Shown here one piece after another: positions 25,421 through 36,433 of a DNA stretch of 64,000 nt (within the stretch, counting starts at the first letter, position 1; each line of letters begins with the position of its first letter). The DNA is from Hibiscus mutabilis (Eukaryota; Streptophyta; Magnoliopsida; Malvales; Malvaceae). The translations under genes were made by a program, and so were the position numbers. The DNA lies in the NCBI GenBank assembly GCA_019671005.1, contig CM033745.1:1116001-1180000 (forward strand). The letters are read 5' to 3'. The notes under the pieces are model-generated. The model was not told where the DNA came from, made no database searches, and saw nothing but the letters and a program-made list of their open reading frames with translations.

Positions 25421-25429
25421 GATAAAGGT

Positions 25430-25739
25430 GTTGGAGCTTACAATAAACTTACAATTTCACAGGTGATCCATTCATACATGGTTGCGGAAGATTGTACAGT
25501 TCCTGCTTGACTTCGGATAAAGGTGTTGGAGCTTCAATAGGGCTATCAGGCAAACTAGTGTCTCCCGTGTCTTTGAATTGCCAGAGATTCCCAGAATTTG
25601 TCTCTTCTCGAGGCCAAGGGACTTTTGAACCTTTCATGCTAGCACATCCACAGTCACTTTCAGGAGGTGCATTTTCATAGGGATTATGGTTTGGGGTTTC
25701 TTCAGGTGGACCAGAAGATTTGTTGCTACCAACCATTAT
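25430..25739 (-). pseudogene. 5' fragment of a second NMT1 copy
   Basis: From ATG 25736 the reading matches the first ~95 codons of the NMT1 gene at 22351 (SNKSSGPPEETPNH, FKDTGDTSLPDSPIEAPTPL, SEVKQELYNLP). It has a diverged or shortened stretch after PPESD and loses frame before ending near 25440, about where NMT1 codon ~97 lies. There it abuts TRB-like intron sequence. The rest of the enzyme is missing. Confidence 0.85.
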
Positions 25740-28045
25740 AAGGCAGCCTCAAAGGTACCAAAATTTACAAGTTCTCAAACAATTAAAATGTGTATTTTAC
25801 ATTTGTTTCTCTCATACGAAGAGAGAAAAATGAAGATAGCTTGAACTTCTTTGTTGTTGCATAATTGGTAGTAAACCTGAAAATCATGTACAAAATAAGA
25901 AAGACCTTAACTATTACACAACCAAGAAAAACCATTCAAGAATCAAATTCTTCGAATTTTCTGCAAGACCAAACAAAGAATAAACAACATTCTTTCGTTT
26001 CGAATAAAAGAGAACAAAGCTTTTTCAACATCCTAGATATTATAGGACACATTAAAGAACATATTTCCAGTCTTATCTTCTTTATTTCCCCCTATATAAG
26101 CAACCAAACCAATGCCGGAAAAAAGATGGAAAATTTAATTATAGCAAGTGAACAAAGGACACTGAAGATAAATGAAGAAAGAGTTTTGTTTTGTATTTAT
26201 TTTCTTCTTCTTCTTCTTCTTTGGGAAAAAACCTTTTCATCATACAACTTAACAATCTTAGCTTCTTCAGTTCAGACTAGTTTAGCTCCACAAAAAGGCT
26301 GGCCTGAGGATGTAATCCTGCTTCTTTCAAGCTCAAGGATAGCTTCTCTGGACCATATGCAACTCTAGGAAAGTTGGACACAAGGATGTAATCATCAACA
26401 TCTAAGCAACCCAAAGAATCAACATAGTCATAAAGAGATTGGATTGTTGCTGTGCTGTGAAACCTCCTTTCTTTGCGTTCACCCGTGGGAAACCGTACCA
26501 AAACTTGTGTAACACTTGGTCCTTTCTCAGGTTCATCACCAAGTGACAAGGCTTTTTGTTGTCTCATTCTAGCTCGGGCAGCCTCTTTTTCGGCAGCTTC
26601 AAGTGCTGCTCTTTCTCGAGCCTCTTCCTCTTACTTCAGTTTCTGCTCAGCTTCAGCAGCTTCCCTTTCCAAACGTTCTTGCTCCTCTCTCCTCTGGCGT
26701 TCCCTAGCTAGATCAGCTTCAAGTGCTGCTCTGTAAGCAGCATCTTGCTCCTCACGCAATCGCATGTTGGTTCTTCTCTCTTCTGCATCCAGTCTTGCAG
26801 CAACAAGAACAGGAGCACATTCTTCAATCACTCTCTGCAGTATTGCAAGCATCTCTTCCGGAGATGTTGGTCCCTCAACCTGCTGAAGAAGTGCAATCCT
26901 CTGGTTTGTAGAGGGCATAACCACGGCACAAAACGGGAACCTCGAGGCCTTCAAGCTATTACTCATTTTAAAACCTTCACTAGCCCTAATGCTCGCGCCC
27001 CAAGCCACAAAATTCTCGTTCACAAAGGCAGCCACTGCCTCCGAACACAAGGTCCTTTCACAGAATACAGGAGAGTCTGGATGGTTAGGGGAGTGCAAAT
27101 ATACAAAAAGCAGTTTAAAAGCATTCCTCGACCTCTGCAACGCATCCATGAAACCCTCCCCGACAAAATTTGGTCTAGTCACCGGATAGTCTCTCTCAAA
27201 TGCCGCCACGAAATCCATAGCTTCAGAAGCCGCAGCTGAGACCGAGACCAATCGCGCTGAAGATTCCCCGTCCCCCCTGTACCCAGGCCTATCATCCCTA
27301 AGGAATACGAAAGAACCCCACCCGCGGCCCATAATCCGAGCCCGACAGCACCAGAGACCAACCCTAGACTACCGGATATCACAGAGATCAGTAACGTAAC
27401 GAGTTTCCAAGCTATGCTGGGATTGGGAGGGGCAGCTAGTCCTGAACCGGATGCGGGTGGAGTCGGGTTAAGTGAATCGTGAGGCTCTGAGTCAGAGGTA
27501 ATGGTGGAAGCAGAGGTTTGATTGGAAGAGGTGTAAGAAGAGATGGCGAGTTCAAGGTCCCAACCATGGGCCTGGAGGATTTCCGTACATAAATCGGGAT
27601 CTTCGAGGCCCGTGATCGCTTGAAAACATGCCGATTTATCGGCTACATCAACCATTTCTCCAGAATTCACAAATGAAAAATATTAGGGTTTTTCCTTTCT
27701 TTTTGGCAGAGAAAGGAAAGTCTAAGGGGAAGAGGAGCGAGGAAACTTTCTTCGATTTATGGTGGAAAATGGCCAACCAATGTTGTAAATAACGGTTGGG
27801 GGTTTGTGCTTATTTTCTCATCGAAAGTGAAAACCATGCAAATCCAGATAACCAAACAGAAATTAAATATCTGCTAATGTAAAAATGAATGAAATGTAAA
27901 TTACCTGGAAATAACTGAAATTAAAGCAGAGATCTACGAGTTTGGAAGCTTCGCATTGGGAAATAGTGAGCTTGGAAATACTAATCTAGAAGAAACCGTC
28001 TTCTATTTGATTAAATATTCAAGGGGGCAAAATTTCTTAGCGTTG
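25740..28045 (-). other. Leader intron and leader exon of the second NMT1 copy, split by a retrocopy
   Basis: 25740–26205 matches 22352–22745, and 27815–28045 matches 22760–22990. Between the two halves lies a 1.6-kb PUX10 retrocopy. The acceptor (ACCTTTGAG, one base changed from CTTTCAG) and donor (TTTCCAG|GTAATTTAC at 27904) of the leader intron remain, so the retrocopy lies in the same orientation inside an intron of this dead gene copy. Confidence 0.75.
26206..27809 (-). pseudogene. PUX10: PUX10 (UBX-domain, FAF2-like) processed retrocopy, two lesions
   Basis: PUX10 is a lipid-droplet/ER UBX protein that recruits CDC48. The coding part is 26277–27655 with no intron. In order it has a UBA-like N-terminus (FQAITGLEDPDLCTEILQAH), a hydrophobic hairpin (VTLLISVISGSLGLVSGAVG), a UAS thioredoxin-like domain (SFKLLFVYLHSP-like, FKMSNSLKASRFPFCAVVMP), an Arg/Glu coiled coil and a C-terminal UBX domain (VTQVLVRFPTGERKERRF ... 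ASLFVELN). Lesions: a frameshift in a G-run at about 27265–27278, just after the hairpin, and an in-frame TAA at 26631–26633 in the coiled coil. Short direct repeats TTATTTTCT flank it (26197–26205 and 27810–27818), and a GAA/A-rich tail follows the 3' end. The reading start (MVDVADKSA) is at 27655; an upstream in-frame ATG at 27670 is less likely. Confidence 0.8.
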
Positions 28046-28900
28046 ATGGTAATATTTCATTTTTTATATTCCATACCGGTATAAAAAACTTTAATTTTTA
28101 CAAAAGGAGTAATTTAGGTTTAGATTATATGATATAAAATTTAAAATTTATAATTAAAAATTCGAGGGTTTATATTACAGATTTAGATTATATGATATAA
28201 AATTTAAAATTTGTAGTTAAAATTTAGAATTCAACGTTTAGAGGTTTAAGATTAAAAATTATAATTTTAAATTTTAATCTTAAATTAAATATCTTGTACA
28301 AAAAAAGTTTGCATGTATAAAATAATTGTCAATATAATAAACCTTTTCTTAAAAAAACATATACACACTATTTTTTAAAAAAAAATATAAACATGAATCA
28401 ATTGCAATCTTTAAACTTTAAAACATTCTAATTAGGTCCTTAAAATATCGTTAGTTCTTTTAATCAAGTCATCAAATTTTTTTTGAATAACCTAAAGTGA
28501 TTACAATATAGTATATATTCATACATATTTTTAACTATATAACAATGCACGTACACCTTCTAGACAAAACGATTGAACTTGGGTCACTTAAGATGAACAT
28601 CATCTTTTAATGAAGGGATTGATAATCAAGTCATCAACTTTGTCTAACGCAAAACAAATTAAAACATGTAACGTTAAAACTTGTACTCTTATAAACTTGC
28701 ATTGCATGATCTCAATGCATTAAAAATAAATTCATATAAAATATGATCTCTTAAATATTTAAAAATAACTTTAAAAGATGTACTCATACCATACGTCTGC
28801 ATACCCTACGTTTCATCCCAATCTAGATATCGTAGGGGTCCATCCCTAGTATCCATTGAAATGTAGGTTCATTTCCAAAGCCATGGAATAAGGCTAACAC
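28046..28900. other. Spacer of the second duplication unit, with a dispersed-repeat copy
   Basis: No gene seen. About 28075–28330 holds a copy of the telomere-like-core repeat family (a GTTTAGATTATATGATATAA phrase occurs twice, then TTGCATGTATAAAATAATTG near the right end). From about 28735 the sequence aligns with 23780 onward. Confidence 0.5.
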
Positions 28901-29185
28901 TTAAAAAGAGTATATTCATAATTATGATCCTAAAATGTACATCCCCCTAAACTAAATGTTGCTTCCAAAAGTAAGAACTGGTTTCCACTCTCATTATAAT
29001 GGGCTAATTGTACAAATAGAGCCTCTTAATATACTTACATGATTCGTCATGGATATCGAATGGTCATAATTGCATTGATTCATGCAACAAGATCAATGGA
29101 TTCGCAACTGACATACATACAAGGATTCCAAAAATTATAAAAGAAAAGAAAGACAACTATAACTTACACCCCAGGAAGCTAAGAC

Positions 29186-32100
29186 TCAAGCCAAAAGAAC
29201 AGCTTCACCTCGCGAACCTGCAAGAACACGAGAAAAATCATTTATAACTCAGGGTATGAGAGGGGGGGGGGGGAGAACATATGCCCAAGAAATAGTAGTA
29301 ACGTGCAGCTTCTCATACATTGTTCATAGATTTCTTTAACTAGCTGAAGCATTGAATCTGTATCTTCTGCCATTTTGGAGATTCTTTCTGCCTCCTTCAC
29401 GGCCTCCGCGGCTAAAAATGATTTATTTTCAGCTTCAGCAACTTTATAAGCAGCTGTAATTGCTGCTTCTTCCACCGTTTCACCAGAATTCTGCCGTAAA
29501 CGTATATCTTTTTGTTTAGGGGTAGGCGTTTCCGCTTCCATCAACGTATCTTCTTTGATCTTGTAGCAATTTTGTACCTGCATTGGATGGTTCTGACATG
29601 AGTGAAAAGATGTCATCAACATATGCAAGCTTTAAAACATCCACCATAAAATCACATTTTCTATTAAATCATTCTATAATGTAATACATAAAAAATTCTT
29701 GCATATAACTAATTATTTGCTAGCATGCCATTCCAAGAATCGATTTGCTAATAGTCATTTTTAAATGCATAAGCAGTAGGAGATCTTCAAGAATGGAGTC
29801 CAGAGTCGTCTTCTTAAAGAGATTAGAAAATACAATTCTAGGCGTCAATCGAGAGACCCGTATGCAATTCAGCTCATGTGAATGTGCAGAAAAGAATTAA
29901 AAACTTGAACAACTTAATTATGTTCTTTTCCATTTCCTGCAATTTTAGAAGTTTAGATTAGCATTGGACAATGCCAGCTGTTGGAAGGAATTTGTCATCA
30001 TGTTTAGCACAATCCAGATGACCATACATATACATATATATAAGACAGTCGAAGGTAAATTACTCGTTTTAGAATCACAATTACCTTTTCCAGTTTGCCT
30101 TGAGAAACAAGTCTTCTCAGCCTTGAACTTAGTAACCTTCTAAAATTTGGCGGAACCTCATGCCTTTGCTGCAGCATATGTAAATCCACCCAATTCACAT
30201 CCATATTTCCAAACATGAATAGATAAATAGATAGAGAAGACTAGATCAAATACACACATGCAAATGGAAGAGAAAAGGCACCCTAGGATAAAACATAGAT
30301 ATTACAGTTTCACAATTTGAGGGAAAGATGATCTGATGCGCCTGTAAAAGTGAATTATTGCACTGTACTTTTTACTTGAAGATTAAAAAAAAATTCAAAC
30401 TTATTTTAGGATTCAGCTACTCTATCCGAGGGAGAAATACCAAAAGTGTAAGGAAGGATTCAATTAAAAGTCCCATGAAATGGCGCTCTCCTTCAGAGAT
30501 CACTATCCAGATGATAGGACTCAAAATGGAGCATTGAGAAAAAGTGTGAATAACATTTCTAAATACAGCCTGATATAAGTTGGAAGCTACCTGGCTCCAA
30601 GAAAAAACCTAAAATTATTTACTCGTCTTCTACATCAAAATCCCCAAAGCTTTCTGGCCTCATGCACAATTTGCTTGCTAGTAATAATACAACTATCTCA
30701 ACATAAGATACACACGAGTCAGCTGAAGCTAAAAAGTGGGGTAAATAAAAAGAATAAATAAATTCCATCTCACCTCTATGTAGCTTACAATTGCACTTAT
30801 ATCAGATCCATTTGCATCTTTAATCGTTGAAAGGGCTTCAAAAACCATTGTGTTATACCTGGTAAAAAAAAGAAGAGAAATAGCATCAAGTAACTAGTGA
30901 GAAAGGGAACATAACATATTTATCAAGCAACTTTAACACAGAGAAACGTGAGCTCCCTGCATCTAAAAAACTAATGGATTAGACTATAATAATCATATAA
31001 AATGGTGTTCCAGTAAACTTGCAAGGCAGTGCAGTGTCAATTTGGAAACCACATAAAACTATGAAATCGAAAGTACAAATTCAACTTAAAACCTACTAAT
31101 ACTTGATATGCAAACTTTATGAAAAGAAAAAAAAAATTATTGATAGAAAAGAAAAGTAGGAAATGAAATGCAAATCATAATTAAAAAATAGAACTCTTCA
31201 TATCGGATTTCTAATTGACCATGGAAAACCAAATTCAGCAAAATTCTTTGTTACAGCCAAAAAGCTTTAGGGATGTCCTCTGTTTTATTCCACTTCTCAC
31301 GCCATAGTTATGGGAAGATAGGACATCAACACGGATGTCTTTTAGATAGAGAACAGAAATAATAGAATACAAACCTAGGAGCATTCTTCCCATCTAAGAT
31401 GATATTCGAAGAATCACCCACAGCAGCATCAGTAGTTGCACTGAGAGCACGTGGTGCAGCTGGAGCAGAAGAGTTGGGAGTGCTGGGAAGGGAAGCAACA
31501 ATGGCTTTTACTTTGGGTCCTCTTGATTTGTCTCTAGCGCTTTGAGTAGAAGTACTGACACTCAAATTCCGCCATTTATCCTGCAAACGAGAGAGGAAGA
31601 AATTAATATTCACCAAAACCAAGCATCAATGTTATGGATATAGATAACTTGAATCAAATAAACATCTTCTCTTTAGTTGTGAGTTTAAACTATAGCAAGC
31701 TTAAATAGTTGATATCATGGAGAGCAAAACTTCTATTATGCAGTATCACTTGACATGAATATGAATTAGGGTTAACGTTTAATAGTTTAAGCTTTAACCA
31801 CGTGCATTGTACAAATATTCCAAAACTTCTTTTAACTTAACCTGTCACCATTCAACTAATCTGACGTCAAACTCACAGCCAGTGTTTCTTAATGTAGAAT
31901 GTCGTCTAAAGTAAAACAATGTAAAAAAGCAAAATTTGCTACTTATAACAAAAGAATCCCTTTCGATCAAAAAATATAACAAAAGAATTCCTATAACCAT
32001 ACAACAAAACAGAGCAGAGATAACATTTAATGAAAAACCAAATCGACTTTAAATCCCAGAATCGACTCAAAGCAGGCGAAGGAAAGGGAAGAACCTTTAG

Positions 32101-32233
32101 GTCAATGTTGGAGCGGTGAGTGAGGAAAGGAGCAAATTCGGGATCCTTAAGGATGTTCTTCCACTTTCCAGGACCGTGTTTGGTGATTCCTGCCAGAAGA
32201 CTCCGCCGTCCATTTTTGTTTCTGGTTCCCCAT
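29186..32233 (-). pseudogene. Telomere repeat-binding factor (TRB4/5-like single-Myb-histone) gene with a frameshift in exon 1
   Basis: TRB/SMH proteins bind telobox DNA with an N-terminal Myb and contain a central H1/H5 globular domain and a C-terminal coiled coil. They act at telomeres and help recruit chromatin modifiers. Exons: 32095–32233, 31375–31580, 30774–30858, 30085–30168, 29319–29577 and 29186–29217. Exons 2–6 are in phase with good splice sites (DKWRNLSV; NAPRYNTMVFEALS; QRHEVPPNFRRLLSSRLRRL; VEEAAITAAYKVAEAENKS; C-terminus SRGEAVLLA). Exon 1 begins MGNQKQKWTAE and then leaves frame. The downstream HGPGKWKNILKDPEF block lies in the other frame, consistent with loss of about 11 bases where homologs have a Glu run (EEEA). 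All other exons look undamaged, so the lesion is recent or a sequence error. Confidence 0.85.
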
Positions 32234-32536
32234 CCTGCCCCCTCAACCTTTGTGTGTATCTCCCAAGCTATAAACCCTAAAACGCCAAGAAGAAACTATA
32301 TTTTGTTACGTAGCTGCTGGCCCCTTGTTTATGATTTTGTGGGGGGGTTTTCCAAGGTTAATAGTTAATACAAATAATGGAAGGATTAATCAAATTTCTT
32401 CTAAATAATAATATTACCCTAAACAGTACTTTTTATTAAAATGTGAAGTTTGCGCTTTAACAATTTAAATAATTTTTTTCTCCAATGAAAAATATGTTTT
32501 TCGCTTGGATTTTTTTCACTTTGATCTATTAATAAA

Positions 32537-33334
32537 GGCTTAAAGGTTCAATAAACCTTTTAATATTTGTGAAAAAGTTAATTAAATCTTTATTTTTTAT
32601 ACTCAATTAAGTCTTTAAACTCAAGAAAAAAATTAATTTGACCCTTTGATCAACTTTGACAGTTTACTTTAACATTTTCTTAAAAAAATTCTTTTGACAC
32701 ATGTTGCAATAAGATAATGCAACTTGTCATTTTTAAATATTTTTAATTTTTAAAAAATATCTAAAAATATAATAAATTTTAATTTTTTTCAAAAATTCTA
32801 AAAAAATATTATTATACAAGTATAAAAAATGATTTGAAAAAACTATAAAACAATAAAAGTTATTTTGATTTTTAAAATATATTTAAATTTTTTTTAAAAA
32901 AAATATAAAACAATAAAAGTTATTTTAAAATTATTTTTGATAATTTCATATTATTAATATTTAATTTTTAAAAATATTTTAATCATTTGTAATATATTAT
33001 TTATTATTTTTAAATAAATTTCGAAATTGAAAAATATTTTTTATATTTCTAAAATAATTTTTAGAATTTTCCATAGTTTTTTTATATTTTTATTTTTATA
33101 TATTTTTTAAAATTTAAATTTTCAAAATTCCTAAAAACGACAAGTGACATTCTCATGTTGCGACACGTGTCATATTTTTTTCAAAAAGAAAACTGTTAAA
33201 GTTAACGGTCAATGTTGGCCAAAGGGCCAAATAATTTTTTCTTGAGTTTGAGGGCTTAATTGAGTGCAAACAAAATGTTTATGGGCTTAATTGATTTTTT
33301 GTAAAAGTTTAGGGGCTTATTGAACCTTTAAGTC
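32537..33334. mobile_element. MULE-like MITE with long terminal inverted repeats and 9-bp TSD
   Basis: ATTAATAAA flanks the element at 32528–32536 and 33335–33343. The left end GGCTTAAAGGTTCAATAA matches the reverse complement of the right end (GACTTAAAGGTTCAATAA). Similarity continues inward for roughly 190 bases (CTCAATTAAG, AAACTCAAGAAAAAA, ACTTTAACA, TGACACATGTTGCAA vs TGACACGTGTCGCAA). The interior is A/T homopolymer-rich and non-coding. Long inverted repeats with a 9-bp duplication are the Mutator-superfamily signature. Confidence 0.85.
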
Positions 33335-33344
33335 ATTAATAAAA

Positions 33345-33600
33345 GGGTAAAACTTTAATACACAGGCGGTGTAAAACTAATTTTACACAAGTATGTATTT
33401 TTACCTTATAAAACACAAATTCTAAATTTCTAACCCTAATATCCTCAAACTTAAACTCTAAACTCTAAATTCTAAACGTTAATCTTAAATTCTAAACCCT
33501 GCAAATTAAACCCTTAAACTAAACCCTTTAAGCCCTAAATTTAAAAAGCATGTATAAATATTTGTTTATGCGGACTGTATATCAAACATTTTCTCTTAAT
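33345..33600. repeat. Dispersed repeat with telomere-like core, copy 3
   Basis: The left end ACTTTAATACACAGGCGGTG then TAAAACTAATTTTACACAAG, and the right end AAGCATGTATAAATATTTG then TTTATGCGGACTGTATATCAAAC, are degenerate inverted copies of each other. The core is CCCTAAAC/AAACTCTAAACTC words. It follows the MITE directly, only about 10 bases after its target-site duplication. Confidence 0.55.
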
Positions 33601-33694
33601 AAAATATAATAGTTTTTTAGTTGTATAAGGTAGACCAGATTGGTCTTACTACCTTTTGTCTTTTTAAAGTTTTTTGAATGTACAAAGTGTCATC

Positions 33695-33697
<3 letters not shown>

Positions 33698-33754
<57 letters not shown>
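33698..33754. repeat. (TA)n microsatellite
   Basis: About 28 uninterrupted TA units. The reading frame across it that gives a Tyr-Ile repeat is an artefact of the repeat. Confidence 0.95.
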
Positions 33755-33761
<7 letters not shown>

Positions 33762-34239
33762 ATTTTTTTAACAATTTTTATTAAGTGGAGAATTTTTCTT
33801 CTAATAAGTATGAACGCACGACATAAAAGAAACAGAAGTGTCAAGTAAGAATTTTTAACTATATGTATTTTAGATAATTAACAAAATAAATTTAAAAGCA
33901 AGTGTTATAATAATTTTTAAGATAAGTTACACCAGATATCACTAAACTATTACCGTTAACTCAAAATTGAACTTTAAAAATATTCAAACTAACAATGAAC
34001 TTTAATTTTACACTCGAAAATACCACTATACCGTTAAAACTGTTTAACGAAGTGCTGACATGTAACCTAATTCTCGTTTATACTGCTGATATTTTTAAAT
34101 AGATAAAATATCTATTTTAAACACTATTTTTGAAAATATAAAATAGTTTGTGATATAAACGATGGTATATGAGTAATTATACTAAAAAGTGCTTTTGAAA
34201 AAAAAACAAACAGCTAGAAAATCGACTTTTTAATCATTT

Positions 34240-34710
34240 TTCAAACTAAACTGAAAATTACTTTTACCTGAAAAGTTATATATTGTAGGCTTGTTTAACG
34301 TGAGGCATGGTGCAGTGTAACTACCGTGCGGTACCCAACCGAAAATGTTATAAGACACGAAATACGAAAACTGAAAATGTTACTTTCTGATATCATTTTA
34401 GGTTGGTGGTTAAGTATCGAAACTTAGTTTCAAGTATCGATACCTATCGCTTCTGATAACATTTTAGATTTTTGTAAATATCAAAATTTGTCTCTAAGTA
34501 TCGATACTATTGCAAGACACCAACAAAAAAATGTTATCGAAAAGTATAACATTTTCAATTCATGTTCCGTGTTTTGTAATCTTTTCGGTTAGTGCCGCAA
34601 CTGTAATCGTACTGCAGCTATGCCGCACCGCATACCTACTCATTTTATTATGCATTGCTTTTGGTCCCAAAAGTAATTTTAGCTATAAAACTAGTTTGAA
34701 AAAGCAATAA
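34240..34710. mobile_element. Foldback element, about 470 bp, with GTATCGATAC motifs
   Basis: The left arm (from TTTTCAAACTAAACTG, through ACCGAAAATGTTATAAGACA and ACTGAAAATGTTACTTT, to GTTGGTGGTTAAGTATCGAA) is matched in reverse complement by the right arm (GTATCGATACTATTGCAAGA, CACCAAC, AAAGTATAACATTTTCAATT, TTTTCGGTTAGTGCCGCA, ending AAACTAGTTTGAAAAAG). The arms meet near 34470–34480. Pairing is imperfect but spans most of the element. The 66-codon ORF inside the right arm has no family features. Confidence 0.7.
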
Positions 34711-36433
34711 AGAACATAACACTTGTAAATTCATCTCTATGTATAACTCGAAAAATTGTTTAGAGCATAATTTTTAATTTGACGTTCTTGTAATTTCGTT
34801 ACAATTTCTGTTTCTTTTGAATAATGAAATTAAATAAATTATCCAAAGAATAATGATATTTGATTTTACATAAAAAGTATTCAAAATTAAAAAATGTAAT
34901 TTCAGTTTATTCGATTACTAACATATAAAAACTAAATCGATTAAATACACGCCTGTAAAAAAAATGACAATATTTCATTCCATGGAACCAACACCCAAGT
35001 CAGTCGATTCGAATGAGCGCGCTGTACTTGAACACTCGCGATACCTGACAGTTTGCTGAACGGGGACTACTACACCTGCCACTAGCCATGCTATACGCAC
35101 GGGTGATTGATTGAATGTTTAAACTTTAAATTAAATAATGATAAATTATGCCATTGGTCACTAAATTTTGATTATATTTTCTTTTTGGCCATTTTTTTTT
35201 AAAAAATCAATTGTGGTATTAAACTTCTTGACTTTACTTTTTTAAATCACTTGCTTGTTGACATGTCATTGGTTTTCACCTGAAAATTATCGGGATTCGT
35301 AACTCTCTTTCTAGGCAATATTTTTTCAAAATTTAAATATGAATTCTTTCATTGAAAAAGTAATGTGTTTTGTTATTACACTTAGTTTTTATTAGTGTCG
35401 TTAGTTGATTTTGTTTATGAATTTTAATAACTAATAATATATCATCAAAATCTAATTAAACAATACTATATTTGACTTAATCGAACTAATCGATCAAATA
35501 AAGTTTAACCCACTCATGTCCTCCCATACATGATAATAATTCATATATATATATATTAACATTAAATATATTCTTCTCATATAATGTAGAACTTGAAAGT
35601 TTTACATAATTTTATGGACGTTTAACTTAATGTAATTGGATGATTAAGATTAACGACAGTAAATGAGAAGACTATCACATGAAAAAAAGATAAAAATAAT
35701 CTTAGTCATTTATTTACCCCTATCGAACGGTTCAAAAATATAAAAATAATTAAATTCAACACAATGTAACCTTTAAATAAATCACTATCACGAGATAATC
35801 GAACACGTGTTTAGTTGGACAAATGAAAAACAAATTAAATATATATAATAAATAATATAATCAGTAAGGTTATATAGGTAATTAAATGAATATTTTATTT
35901 TACTCATGCTTACTTTTACTTCTACAAATTTAGTTTTTATATCAAAATGACTATTTTCTTTTTAAAAAATACATTGCTTACATAATTGATTTTACATTTT
36001 TTATTATCCTTCTTCTTCTATATAATTGTTGGTCAAATCCACGAAAGTGGGCGCCCGCCTAACAATCAAGCCCAAAACATGTAGAGCCAGTTTTCTTTCC
36101 ATGTGAATCATCCTGTATAGCACAACTCACCGAACTTAGCTTAGATCCCCTAATCGAACCGTATATATTCCCATCAACGGCAAATGTCTGTTCTTAAACC
36201 TTTTTTTTACAAGCTGCACCAGGCCACTTGCGATCAGAAAAACATAAAATTAAATCAAAGGCAGCGATTCTTTTCTCTCTCTTTTTCCCCATCCCTTAAA
36301 AAAATTAGACAAGTGAAGTGAGATCTATTTTGTTTGATCTTTATGCCCGAATGGTCTAAACCCTAACATTCACATATTTATTCCATTTGTTCCACTTTTC
36401 TTTTGAATAGTTTGATTGGGAGCTTGGAAAATC
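34711..36433. other. Intergenic DNA and promoter/leader of the E2 gene
   Basis: No gene seen before 36434. The part at 35150–35290 carries phrases typical of dispersed plant repeats (ATTGGTCACTAAATTTTG). The final 200 bases before 36434 include TTTCTCTCTCTTTTTCCCCA near 36270, a CT-rich leader-like stretch, and the sequence TAAACCCTAAC at 36357–36367, a telobox-like word often found in leaders or promoters of plant housekeeping genes. Confidence 0.5.

Noticed and set aside
33617..33844. ORF with a Tyr-Ile repeat
   Set aside because: Direct translation of the (TA)n microsatellite.
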